The position numbers and the translations under genes are program-made. A stretch of 64,000 nucleotides of DNA from Vibrio fortis (lineage in GTDB: Bacteria; Pseudomonadota; Gammaproteobacteria; Enterobacterales; Vibrionaceae), in contig NZ_JFFR01000013.1 of the NCBI RefSeq assembly GCF_000695685.1, positions 186,001-250,000 on the forward strand. The letters run 5' to 3'. This document shows, one piece after another, positions 56,499 through 64,000 of this stretch; the stretch's first letter is position 1; the number at the start of each line of letters is the position of its first letter. Under the pieces are notes generated by a model. It was not told the DNA's origin and searched no databases. It saw only the letters and a program-made list of their open reading frames with translations.

Positions 56499-56508
56499 TG
56501 GTCTCTCC

Positions 56509-57849
56509 TTATTTTGAAACAACTCGAACTTGTGCAAACTGGCGGTGGCCATCGACCGAGCCATGGAAGCCTAAACCGCTTTGCTTTGCGCCAACCCAAG
56601 GTGCGTCGCCACTGCCGCCTTGGCCTTGGTTAATTCCTACCATGCCAGCCTCAAGCTCTTCCGCAACGTCTTGAACGCCTTGGTTACCGAAGACGACCGC
56701 ACCTAGGCCATATTCACTGGCGTTTGCTCTTTCGATTGCTTCTTCAACGTCTGAGTAACGGCTGATAGAAACAACAGGGCCAAAGGTCTCTTCTGTTTCT
56801 ATCTTCATTTCTGGCGTCATCCCAGTGATCACCGTTGGGCGGATATAACGCTCAGGTTGTTGTGAACCGCCTAGTAAAATCGTGGCGCCTTTCTCTTCTG
56901 CATCTTTGATTTGTTCAACGATCTTGGCGTGTTGTGTTGCGTTGATGATGGGACCAATGTTGACGCTTGGCATATCCCAAGGGCCAATTTGGTACATGTT
57001 GGCTATTTCGGTAACGCGTTGCTCAAATTTATCGGCGATGCGTTCATCAACGTAGATACGCTCAATAGAGGTACACATTTGGCCCGAGTTCTCAAAGCTA
57101 CCCGCCACGGCAAAGCGTGCCGCTTGTTCGAGGTTAGCATCGCGCATGACGATCATTGGGTCTTTACCACCCAACTCCATAACAAGGCGTTTCACCTTAG
57201 AAGCCGCGCGAGCCATGATGTCTTGACCTGCGACTTTAGAGCCTGTGAATGCGATCATCTGGATCTCGCTTTCGACTAAGGCTTTTCCTGCCTCTCGGTC
57301 GCCATGAACAATGGTCAACACGCCGTCAGGAAGATGCTTTTTGAGTTCGCCGAAGAAGGTTTCTGCTACTAAAGGTGTCTCTTCTGATGGCTTCAAAACC
57401 ACGGTGTTACCCGCCACCAGCGCAGGTACAATCAGGTTATTGGCCATCATGACGGGATAATTCCAAGGCGAAATCACACCAACAACGCCTAGAGGTCGGT
57501 ACTGCAGTTCCGTGCCACCAGAAAGTTGACGAGGACTGAGTGCGCGTGCTGCATCTTGTGCGTAATGTTGTCCCATGTACACCGCACCGCCTGCCTCACC
57601 CGTTGCTCGGCGGATGTCTTTACCCATTTCACGGGCAAGCAGTTCAGAGAATGAATCTGTTAGGTGGTCGATCGCTTGGTATGCGTTGTTGATGATTCGT
57701 GCTCGCTCAGGCAGCGGTGTTTTGCGCCAAAATTTTTGAGCGGCTTTCGCTCTGGCAACCGCGGCATTAACTTGCTGTGTTGTTGAGTTTTCAACTTCGC
57801 CCAACAACTCTCCATTGCTAGGGTCAAAAGATTGAATAAGGCTGGTCAT
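56509..57849 (-). CDS. NAD(P)-dependent aldehyde dehydrogenase (succinate-semialdehyde dehydrogenase-like)
   Basis: A 446-residue ALDH with Glu225 in MELGGKDP, Cys259 in NSGQMCTS, ISPWNYPVMMANNLIVPALV and the NAD-binding AFTGSKVAGQ. The sequence is near the succinate-semialdehyde or aldehyde dehydrogenases of GabD type, but short at the N terminus. GGAG is 9 nt before the ATG at 57849; a closer ATG at 57855 has only 3 nt. The gene runs with a 2OG-oxygenase and is preceded by an ArsR gene on the same strand. A joint pathway (hydroxylation, then aldehyde oxidation) is an inference. Confidence 0.9.
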   Translation of the reverse strand: MTSLIQSFDPSNGELLGEVENSTTQQVNAAVARAKAAQKFWRKTPLPERARIINNAYQAIDHLTDSFSELLAREMGKDIRRATGEAGGAVYMGQHYAQDAARALSPRQLSGGTELQYRPLGVVGVISPWNYPVMMANNLIVPALVAGNTVVLKPSEETPLVAETFFGELKKHLPDGVLTIVHGDREAGKALVESEIQMIAFTGSKVAGQDIMARAASKVKRLVMELGGKDPMIVMRDANLEQAARFAVAGSFENSGQMCTSIERIYVDERIADKFEQRVTEIANMYQIGPWDMPSVNIGPIINATQHAKIVEQIKDAEEKGATILLGGSQQPERYIRPTVITGMTPEMKIETEETFGPVVSISRYSDVEEAIERANASEYGLGAVVFGNQGVQDVAEELEAGMVGINQGQGGSGDAPWVGAKQSGLGFHGSVDGHRQFAQVRVVSK

Positions 57850-57936
57850 ACTCATTGTCTCCAAGTATTTGTATTTATTACGCTGAAGGCTTCCTCTCCG
57901 GGCTTGTCTTCAACTGTGTTTGTGAATTTTCGATAA

Positions 57937-57960
57937 TTAGATATCTAAAAATCTCGATAT
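57937..57960. promoter_or_regulatory. candidate ArsR operator before the ALDH gene
   Basis: TTAGATATCTAA (57937-57948) is a perfect 12-bp palindrome, followed by AAATCTCGATAT. The ArsR promoter region holds ATATCTCGAAAT (from 58393) after GATAT-cgca-ATATC, so both share the ATCTCGA word. Confidence 0.4.
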
Positions 57961-58010
57961 GTAGTTTTAAATAAATAGAGAGGTGTAAAACATGCTCCCT
58001 ATTTATGGAA

Positions 58011-58319
58011 TTAAAGTGAGTCGTTCAGCTGAGCAAGGAACAGCTCAATGATCTCGTCGTTTCGCTTGTAGTAAGTCCAAGAACCAATGCGCTTTGAGCT
58101 GACGAGATTGGCTCGCTGCAAGTTCGACAGGTAAGAAGAGACAGTCGATTGTGATAGGCCACTTTTCTCTTGAATAATACTGACACAAACGCCTTCGACT
58201 TCAGCATCAACGAGCTGTTTCTCGAGATTGAAGTGTTCATGTGGTGACTTAAGCCAATGCAAGAAGTTACGCCTTACCGGGTTGTTAATCGATTTTAGAA
58301 TTTCGTTGATATCTAACAT
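58011..58319 (-). CDS. ArsR-family regulator
   Basis: A 102-residue winged-helix protein: LKSINNPVRRNFLHWLKSP, then IIQEKSGLSQSTVSSYLSNL with recognition helix, RANLVSSKRIGSWTYYKRND. The one cysteine (GVCVSII) is in the middle of the protein, without the CxC metal-site motif of classical ArsR/SmtB, so it may sense an organic signal. It is the first gene of the minus-strand group with ALDH and 2OG-oxygenase. Confidence 0.85.
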   Translation of the reverse strand: MLDINEILKSINNPVRRNFLHWLKSPHEHFNLEKQLVDAEVEGVCVSIIQEKSGLSQSTVSSYLSNLQRANLVSSKRIGSWTYYKRNDEIIELFLAQLNDSL

Positions 58320-58635
58320 GCCGAATTGTTTCTTATCTTGATACTACGTTGGTTGATGATGCAGAGCATACGCCTAAAAATAGGATATCGCAATATCTCG
58401 AAATTCTGTTTGGGCCAAGTTTTTGTTCTATGGTATAGCGAGATTGAGGAGGCATTAGTGCGGAAAGCCCTTATAAACGTTGAAAAAACAGGAAACATAT
58501 TCACACATTAAGTTCGAGTTTGTGGGATTTGAGATCTGAGTAGAAGCATTGGTCTTATAGTTTGAGACACAATCACTCTCCTCATTATTGCTATGAATAG
58601 TTGTAATTAGTGCAGTGAACAAAAAGGGTTACCTC
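58320..58635. other. 316-bp intergenic region
   Basis: No convincing gene; contains GATAT-cgca-ATATC (58384-58397), a possible ArsR autoregulatory site. Confidence 0.45.
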
Positions 58636-58935
58636 GTGATAAGACATATCTTGCTAATTAAATTCAAACCAGAAATCACTCAAGAGCAGATTGAAGAACT
58701 GATGGCGATGTTCGTTTCAATGACCGACAAGGTTAATGGTGTGACTGACGTTGAATGGGGAGAAAACAACAGCCCAGAAGGAAAGAACAAGGGTTACACA
58801 CACTCTGTTTTTATGACGTTCGCTGATGAGGCAGGACGTGATAACTACTTACCTCACCCAGAACACGATGCATTGAAGAACGTCTTTAGACCGATATTGG
58901 ATGACATCATCGTATTCGACTATCAACCTGCGTAG
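58636..58935 (+). CDS. Dabb-domain (stress-responsive alpha/beta barrel) protein
   Basis: A 99-residue protein that starts IRHILLIKFKPEITQEQIEE and continues GVTDVEWGENNSPEGKNKGY, then HPEHDALKNVFRPILDDIIV. This is the dimeric ferredoxin-like Dabb fold. Members bind or act on small molecules; function here is open. The start is a GTG with AAGGG 7 nt upstream; it gives the usual V/M-I-R-H beginning, while the GTG at 58615 would add seven odd residues. Confidence 0.85.
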   Translation: MIRHILLIKFKPEITQEQIEELMAMFVSMTDKVNGVTDVEWGENNSPEGKNKGYTHSVFMTFADEAGRDNYLPHPEHDALKNVFRPILDDIIVFDYQPA

Positions 58936-59063
58936 TGGCTGATTTATAGGGCGTGATGACTTTCAAGTTTAAGTTAAAGGTCAAACAACCATTAACCCTC
59001 TACTGGGATTAAATAGCTTTCGACATAATGGCTCCACATCGAAACACAATAACGGAGTCAGTG

Positions 59064-59379
59064 ATGAAAAAAGTATTAGTATTAGGTTCTACAGGTCTTG
59101 TTGGTAGCGCATTAGTAGAGAAGCTAAAAGGCTCTGCTGAAGTGGTGAAGCAGCATTCTTACAACAGTTAATGCAGCGGTTGAAGTGGCAGTGAAATCAG
59201 CAGCTGTGGAAGTAGATCGCATCCGTTTCAACGCGGTATCACCGGGTTGGGTTGCGGAAACTATGGTTGCTATGGGTATGGACCCTGAACCGGGTATGCC
59301 AGCGGCCGATGTCGCGCAGCATTACATCAACCTAATGAACGAAAGCACATCAGGCGACGTTGTTGTCGCAATGAAGTAA
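59064..59379 (+). pseudogene. short-chain dehydrogenase remnant with internal deletion
   Basis: From ATG 59064 (GGAG upstream) a frame starts with the Rossmann motif LVLGSTGLVGSAL, but after 35 codons it ends at TAA 59169. In the +1 frame the sequence goes on with an SDR C-terminal end: NAAVEVAVKSAAVEVDRIRF, NAVSPGWVAETMVAMG, then the usual tail up to 59379. About 100 codons are missing between the parts, so it is a broken gene. The intact protein would have had about 200 residues. Confidence 0.8.
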
Positions 59380-59387
59380 TGCTTAAG

Positions 59388-59412
59388 GGCCAACTCCGTT
59401 TTAGAGTTGGCC
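59388..59412 (+). terminator. hairpin after the SDR remnant
   Basis: GGCCAACTC and GAGTTGGCC pair perfectly around 7 nt. No T-run. Confidence 0.5.
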
Positions 59413-59506
59413 TCAATCCAAGTCTAGCTTTGTACTTTCGATAAATTGGATTTGGGTGTCAGAGGTGAATGTGTGGTTTACTCACTCACCTCTGTTGTTA
59501 GAACCT

Positions 59507-61210
59507 TTATGCATTCGCAAACTTAAAGGTTCGATAGCCGCCGATTAAGTTCCTCGCTTTAAACCCATTGTTTACCAGTTGGCGATAGGCCACATTGCCT
59601 CGCAATCCTACTTGGCAGTAGATAATGATCTCTTTATCTTTTGGTAGCTCATTCATACGCTGACGAAGTTGATCGACGGGTATGTTGATGGCACCTGAAA
59701 TAAATCCGACGTTTTCCAGCTCCGCTGGGTTTCGTACGTCCAACAGAACCTGATTGTCATTTAGATTAGTGACTTCATCAAAATGGATCGGTGTTGCGTC
59801 ACCTTTGATGATGTTGCTTGCCACAAAAGCAGCTTGGTTAATCACATCTTTAGCACTGCCATATGGCGGCGCGTAAGTGAGCTCTAAGTGCTGAAGCTGC
59901 TCGACAGTCATGCCTGCTCGTTGAGCAACGGCCATCACATCAATACGTTTATCGACACCATCTTTACCAACCGCTTGAGCACCCAGGATTTTTCCAGTGG
60001 ATGGTTCAAACAGCATTTTGAATGAGACAATTTCAGCACCAGGGTAGTAACTGGCGTGGCTGGCAGTGTGTACGTAGACTTTTTCATAATCGACACCTTC
60101 ACGCTTCAATTGCTTCTCGTTTTTACCTGTTGAGGCAACGGCAAGGTCAAAGATCTTACAGATGGCAGTGCCTTGTGTCCCTTGATAGGTTTCATTGCGT
60201 CCGAGCATGTTGTCGGCAGCCATTCGACCTTGGCGGTTTGCAGGCCCTGCAAGCGGAACTAACGTTTGTGCGCCTGTGACAAAGTCTTTCTCTTCGATCG
60301 CATCACCGACAGCGTAGATACTTGGATCACTCGTCTGCATTGAATCGTTAGTGTAAATACCACCTAATGCACCGATTTGAAGCCCAGCTTCTTTTGCCAA
60401 CTTAGTTTCAGGACGTACGCCAATGGCCATGATCAAAATGTCAGTGGTGAGTGACTCACCGTTGCTAAGAACAAGGTTGAGCTCACCTTCAATATGTTGG
60501 TGATCTTCGTTTTCACCAGAGTCGATACTGGCCATATGTTGGTTCGGAACGTATTCGACCGCTTCAAGTGCAACGCCTAATTTAAGGTCAACACCTTTCT
60601 CGCGTATCTCAGCATGAGCAAAGCCCGCCATTTCACGATCAACAGGCGTCATCACCTGATCCGCCATCTCGATTAGCGTGGTTTTGATCCCCAACTGGTG
60701 GAAGGCTTCCATCATCTCTAAACCAATGAACCCGCCACCAACCACCGTCGCGTGTTCAGGCTTATTCATTTGAATGGTGTTAATGATGCGATCCATATCT
60801 GGGATGTTTCGCAGTGAGTGGGTCAACGGATTATCAATACCAGGGATTGGTGGTACTACGGGACCAGCTCCTGGGCTGAGCAAGAGGAAGTCATAGCTTT
60901 CAATATACTCACTACCTTCAAGAAGATTCTTAATGGTGACCTGTTTGCTGTGTCGGTCGATGGATACGACTTCGCTCATAACGCGGACATCAACGTTGAA
61001 TCGAGCTAAGAAGCTCTCTGGCGTTTGCAGCAGGAGTTTACTTCTATCTTCGATGTCGCCCCCTATGTGGTATGGCAAGCCGCAGTTAGCAAATGAGACA
61101 AAACTCCCTCTTTCGAACATGATGATTTCTGCATCTTCACTCAAGCGACGAGCACGTGCGGCGGCTGATGCGCCACCTGCAACGCCACCAACAATAACAA
61201 TCTTAGTCAT
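59507..61210 (-). CDS. CoA-disulfide reductase fused to rhodanese (CoADR-RHD)
   Basis: A 567-residue fusion. The N-terminal part is a flavin-dependent disulfide reductase (IVIVGGVAGGASAAARARR, catalytic Cys43 in SFANCGLPYH, second dinucleotide site around HATVVGGGFIGLEMMEAF). The last 90 residues are a rhodanese domain with Cys532 in IIYCQVGLRG. Such fusions reduce CoA persulfides and per/polysulfides using NAD(P)H. Next to the BigR-like sensor and the YeeE/PmpAB half-transporters it forms a reactive-sulfur module. The gene is divergent from the ArsR gene, with two operators in the 145-nt gap. Confidence 0.92.
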   Translation of the reverse strand: MTKIVIVGGVAGGASAAARARRLSEDAEIIMFERGSFVSFANCGLPYHIGGDIEDRSKLLLQTPESFLARFNVDVRVMSEVVSIDRHSKQVTIKNLLEGSEYIESYDFLLLSPGAGPVVPPIPGIDNPLTHSLRNIPDMDRIINTIQMNKPEHATVVGGGFIGLEMMEAFHQLGIKTTLIEMADQVMTPVDREMAGFAHAEIREKGVDLKLGVALEAVEYVPNQHMASIDSGENEDHQHIEGELNLVLSNGESLTTDILIMAIGVRPETKLAKEAGLQIGALGGIYTNDSMQTSDPSIYAVGDAIEEKDFVTGAQTLVPLAGPANRQGRMAADNMLGRNETYQGTQGTAICKIFDLAVASTGKNEKQLKREGVDYEKVYVHTASHASYYPGAEIVSFKMLFEPSTGKILGAQAVGKDGVDKRIDVMAVAQRAGMTVEQLQHLELTYAPPYGSAKDVINQAAFVASNIIKGDATPIHFDEVTNLNDNQVLLDVRNPAELENVGFISGAINIPVDQLRQRMNELPKDKEIIIYCQVGLRGNVAYRQLVNNGFKARNLIGGYRTFKFANA

Positions 61211-61256
61211 AAGGTCACCTTTTTATCTTCTGATTGGCGACCACTATAAAACTCAT

Positions 61257-61304
61257 AATTAGAAAAGTCTAATTTAAATTTAGCTAAATTAGAATTGACT
61301 AATT
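61257..61304. promoter_or_regulatory. two BigR/SqrR-type operators
   Basis: AATTAG-N6-CTAATT occurs at 61257-61274 (N6 aaaagt) and 61287-61304 (N6 aattga). Both are perfect dyads, and their centres are 30 bp apart, almost three helical turns. They lie between the divergent CoADR gene and ArsR gene. Confidence 0.75.
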
Positions 61305-61355
61305 TTAAGGATTGAACCATCATAGTAGGCAGAATTAAGTGATGAGATTGAATCG

Positions 61356-61667
61356 ATGAACATTGAAGAGATGCGCGACAACGCAAATGAAACTGCCGAG
61401 TTTTTAAAATCGATGGCTCACCCCGACAGGCTGATGGTTTTGTGTCAGTTGAGTAATGGTGAAGTAGGCTTCACGGAGTTGCTCGAGTCTTCCCATCTAA
61501 GTCAATCTGCATTCTCACAACAGCTCACCGTGCTCAAAAAGAAGGGCTTGGTGAAAGTAAGAAAAGAAGCGCAGCAAGTGTTTTATTCGTTAGCCGATGA
61601 CCGAGTCATGATGTTGATGGGATCACTTCACAGCGTATTTTGTAAACATCAACAAGAGGAGAAGTAG
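61356..61667 (+). CDS. BigR/SqrR-type persulfide-sensing ArsR-family repressor
   Basis: A 103-residue ArsR-fold protein (FLKSMAHPDRLMVLCQLSNG, SHLSQSAFSQQLTVLKKKGL, RKEAQQVFYSLAD). Cys30 and Cys96 are 66 residues apart, exactly the distance of the redox pair (Cys42/Cys108) in BigR, which forms a tetrasulfide when exposed to persulfides. It should repress the CoADR gene and its own operon through the two AATTAG/CTAATT sites. The stop touches the start of the following transporter gene. Confidence 0.9.
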   Translation: MNIEEMRDNANETAEFLKSMAHPDRLMVLCQLSNGEVGFTELLESSHLSQSAFSQQLTVLKKKGLVKVRKEAQQVFYSLADDRVMMLMGSLHSVFCKHQQEEK

Positions 61668-62090
61668 ATGGAGTTTTCAATGCCTTGGCATGCGCTGGCT
61701 GGTGGTGCCTTGCTTGGCTTGTCCGCAGGTCTACTCATGTTATTTAGCGGTAAAGTCGCTGGTATCAGCGGGATTTTGGGTGGATTGCTTACCCCGAAAG
61801 CGGGAGACCTATTATGGCGAGTGCTGTTTCTGTTTGGCATGGTGATCAGCATAGTATTTACACGCCCAATTGGTTTTGAATTGCCGGATTTAAGCACAAT
61901 GAATCTAGGCTTGGTTGTGGTTGCCGGTGTATTGGTTGGTATGGGCACACGCCTAGGCAATGGCTGTACTAGTGGACATGGCATTGTTGGCATGGGTCGT
62001 TTCTCTAAACGCTCAATCGTCGCGACCTGTACCTTTATGATTGTCGCGATTGTCGTTGTATTTGTTCGTCGTAACTTGGGAGTGCTATAA
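61668..62090 (+). CDS. YeeE/YedE-family half transporter (PmpA-like)
   Basis: A 140-residue membrane protein with about four helices and the signature GTRLGNGCTSGHGIVGMGR around Cys103. YeeE-family channels import thiosulfate through conserved cysteines. It is half the size of YeeE; the next gene gives the other half. Start directly at the end of the BigR gene, so it belongs to the same operon. Confidence 0.88.
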   Translation: MEFSMPWHALAGGALLGLSAGLLMLFSGKVAGISGILGGLLTPKAGDLLWRVLFLFGMVISIVFTRPIGFELPDLSTMNLGLVVVAGVLVGMGTRLGNGCTSGHGIVGMGRFSKRSIVATCTFMIVAIVVVFVRRNLGVL

Positions 62091-62513
62091 ATGAATCCTA
62101 TCTCTTTGTTTGTCGCTCTTTTGTCTGGCGTACTTTTCGGTGCTGGAATGAATATCTCTGGTATGGTCGACCCTGCTAACATCTTTGCGTTTCTCGATAT
62201 CACGGGGGATTGGGATCCGAGCCTTGCGTTCGTGATGGGAGGAGCTTTGCTCGTATTCACGCCTTTCTACCATTTCATTATTAAACCTCGCAGTAAAACC
62301 ATTGATGGCAATGCTATTAGCCTGCCTACGAATACAAAGATTGACCGCAAACTGATTTTGGGCGCATCTATTTTTGGCCTAGGTTGGGGAATAGGCGGTA
62401 TTTGCCCAGGGCCAGCGGTCGCCAGTTTGGGCGAGGGCAGCATTACCATCATCTCATTCATTGCCAGTATGCTGATTGGCATGAAGTTGGTTACTTTAGT
62501 CTCGAATAAATAA
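62091..62513 (+). CDS. YeeE/YedE-family half transporter (PmpB/DUF6691-like)
   Basis: A 140-residue membrane protein with about four helices. GAGMNISGMVDPANIFAFLD and GWGIGGICPGPAVASL carry the YeeE-type GxxxxxPGP motif. With the upstream protein it would form a complete sulfur-compound channel. The start codon follows the upstream stop without a gap. Confidence 0.88.
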   Translation: MNPISLFVALLSGVLFGAGMNISGMVDPANIFAFLDITGDWDPSLAFVMGGALLVFTPFYHFIIKPRSKTIDGNAISLPTNTKIDRKLILGASIFGLGWGIGGICPGPAVASLGEGSITIISFIASMLIGMKLVTLVSNK

Positions 62514-62613
62514 CTGTACACTTCTGAACTGATCTGCCCGACTCTAAATATGCGCTAGGTTTTTTATTGCTAGATTCAAAGTCAGTTTAACGAACTCGAA
62601 TCGAATGCAAAAA

Positions 62614-63596
62614 CTATGGATTTGTTTTGTGGCTTGCAATAGATATTTTATTCAGTGGGCTTACAGTACCTGCGAAGTGTTTACCAATGACATGCGTATA
62701 GATTTGTGTCGTTGCGACATCTGAGTGGCCTAGCAATTCTTGAACAGTACGAATGTCTTGTCCAGAACGTAGTAACTCAGTTGCAAAGCTATGACGAAAA
62801 GTATGGCAGGTGATTCGCTTATTAAAGATCTTTGCCTGTTGTACAGCACGTTTTAAGGCCTTTCGTGGTGATGAGTCGTGTAGGTGATGTCGGCAGAGTT
62901 GATTGGTTAGTGGATGTCTAGAGATAGTTGTTGAAGGGAAGATAAACATCCATGAACTTTGTTTAAACGCGTTGGGGTACTTTTTACCAAGAGCATGAGG
63001 CAGCAAAGGGCCGATACCTTGTTTATTATCATTTTTTTGTATTGTTGATACTCTGTCTATTTGCTGTTGGAGTAATGAAATTATGACGGGGCTTAGTAAT
63101 GTCACTCGATCTTTTTTACCTTTCCCATCACGTACTGTTAACGACAAGTTAGTGAAATCTAGGTCTTGTATTCTGAGTCGTAAACACTCACTGATTCTTA
63201 ATCCTGATCCATAAAGCAACGAAAATATTGTGTGATTCACACCCGATAGATGCGAGAGAATAGCCTGCACTTCGTTGGCTGTTAGAACGTTTGGTAGTTT
63301 GCGTGGTTTTTTGGCATAGGTAAAACCTAAATCCCCTAATGGTAGTTGTAAAAATTGATTGTAGAGGTAAGCAATTGCGTTGAGCGCAACTTTTTGAGTG
63401 TTAATTGCTACGCACTGCTCGTTAGCAAGATAAGAAAGAAAAGCCGTTACTTCGCTTTCGCCTATATCTTTTGGATGTTTGAGTTTATGGAATCGGATGA
63501 AGTATTTTATCCAGTATAAGTAGGCCTTTCGGTCTTGAGACTGTATCCTCGCATTCGCATGTGTCGGCGAATTTCTTCCAAAAATTTGCTGGCCAT
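62614..63596 (-). pseudogene. intI: integron integrase IntI, frameshifted
   Basis: A tyrosine recombinase of the integron type, 327 residues if intact. It has catalytic Arg in YGSGLRISE, HTFRHSFATELLRSG, LGHSDVATTQIYTHV and the extra IntI-specific helix LPHALGKKYPNAF that other recombinases lack. The ATG at 63596 has a very strong RBS (AGGAGGT, 4 nt spacer). After ASKFLEEIRRHMRMRGYSLK the frame breaks near 63527-63529: one A appears missing in GAAAGG (expected GAAAAGG), and the rest continues in the other frame without further stops up to TGA at the end. Mutation or a homopolymer sequencing error is possible. Confidence 0.88.
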
Positions 63597-63611
63597 CGTC
63601 ACCTCCTCTCT

Positions 63612-63627
63612 CTGTTTATTTATACAG
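63612..63627. promoter_or_regulatory. LexA (SOS) box in the intI promoter
   Basis: CTGTTTATTTATACAG fits CTG-N10-CAG of the LexA box, 15 nt before the intI start codon. SOS control of integron integrases is known, and the position here is as expected. Confidence 0.75.
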
Positions 63628-63870
63628 TTTATTGGAGTTAGATTCGGTTTGAGTATGAAAAATGGCTTGTTTTGCCGAGAGTCTAGTCTCGTTTAGTTGA
63701 TAGAGGGTTCGATAAGCTATTGTTATCTATATGATTCGCGCTATTTCTTCCTAGGGTAACGCGCATTGTCAAAAAGTGATAACACGCGTGCTCGTTTTTA
63801 TGTAAAGACAAAATGCGAAACGTGAAGTATATGCATTATATCTCAATGATTTATGATAGTTTTAAGACAA

Positions 63871-63877
63871 GTTAGGC
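63871..63877 (+). other. candidate attI recombination site core
   Basis: GTTAGGC fits the integron core consensus GTTRRRY, 275 nt to the right of the intI start, where attI should lie. The crossover would fall between G63871 and T63872. The surrounding DRs were not verified. Confidence 0.55.
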
Positions 63878-63932
63878 AAGCAGAAAAACGAGCTGGCTTG
63901 TTATTAACAATGTTATGTACTTGGAGAGAAAT

Positions 63933-64000
63933 ATGGATTTTCTCGTAGGCGTAGACCTTCAAGATTCATTTGTTTTGGGGTGGAACTACTGCGATCAAAC
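63933..64000 (+). CDS. first integron cassette gene (5' part)
   Basis: ATG at 63933 with GGAG 6 nt upstream; the frame is open to the window end and codes for DFLVGVDLQDSFVLGWNYCD after the Met. It lies just after the candidate attI, pointing away from intI, the place and direction of the first cassette. Too short to name. Confidence 0.5.
   Translation, partial: MDFLVGVDLQDSFVLGWNYCDQ

Noticed and set aside
58326-58511. 61-aa ORF in the ArsR/Dabb gap
   Set aside because: No RBS, no recognisable protein, overlaps possible operator sequence.
59460-59494. Stem CAGAGGTGA/TCACCTCTG as the CoADR terminator
   Set aside because: Perfect 9-bp arms but a 17-nt loop and no T-run on the minus strand, so not listed as a terminator.

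Overview
The window reads as DNA from a marine Vibrio or close relative (Vibrionaceae). The evidence is the vibrio-like integron integrase at the right end, the LamB/MalM/LacZ/GH36/MelB galactoside locus, the abundance of LysR and AraC regulators, and the codon usage. The left end carries a plasmid-type replication origin: eleven 12-bp iterons of the type ACATTTACCGAT, dense GATC sites, an iteron-type Rep protein and a RepA-like hexameric helicase. The window may therefore come from a secondary replicon (large plasmid or chromid) whose sequence was opened near its origin. An integrated plasmid backbone is the alternative.

Layout. 0-4 kb: MdaB-type quinone reductase, then the origin with rep and the helicase gene. 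4-8 kb: an EamA exporter with its MerR regulator, a BASS-like carrier and GalR. 8-12 kb: AraC regulator, an AT-rich patch of unknown genes including a SUFU-fold protein, and an isochorismatase-like hydrolase. 12-22 kb: galactoside utilisation, made of lamB-like/malM-like/lacZ on the minus strand and GH36 alpha-galactosidase plus melB on the plus strand, with GalR-type boxes at their promoters. 22-25 kb: cyanide-insensitive cytochrome bd oxidase (cioAB) with an FNR-like box. 25-34 kb: a degenerate MBL-fold protein, LysR and AraC regulators, an orphan ectoine-type aspartokinase paralogue divergent from a small ORF plus MFS transporter, GNAT, and EamA.

34-49 kb: an accessory region built around three DUF1254-family periplasmic proteins. 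Two of them lie near divergent LysR genes, and the third lies near a relic of a LysR gene. The same stretch holds an EAL phosphodiesterase, a large Ig-like lipoprotein, an outer-membrane barrel and an MscS channel. 49-59 kb: glutamine amidotransferase with AraC regulator, a subtilisin-like protease followed by a free-standing I9-like propeptide protein, an alpha/beta hydrolase, and an ArsR/aldehyde dehydrogenase/2OG-oxygenase cluster. 59-62.5 kb: an SDR pseudogene and a reactive-sulfur module (CoA-disulfide reductase-rhodanese, a BigR/SqrR-type ArsR sensor, two YeeE/PmpAB-type half transporters) with paired operators. 62.6-64 kb: an integron platform, with a frameshifted intI, a LexA box at its promoter, a candidate attI and the start of a first cassette gene running off the window.

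The parts with the most coherent joint function are the GalR-linked galactoside system (outer-membrane porin, uptake, alpha- and beta-galactosidases), the persulfide-sensing module, the iteron origin and the integron. I saw no rRNA, tRNA or CRISPR array, and no conjugation or partition genes.
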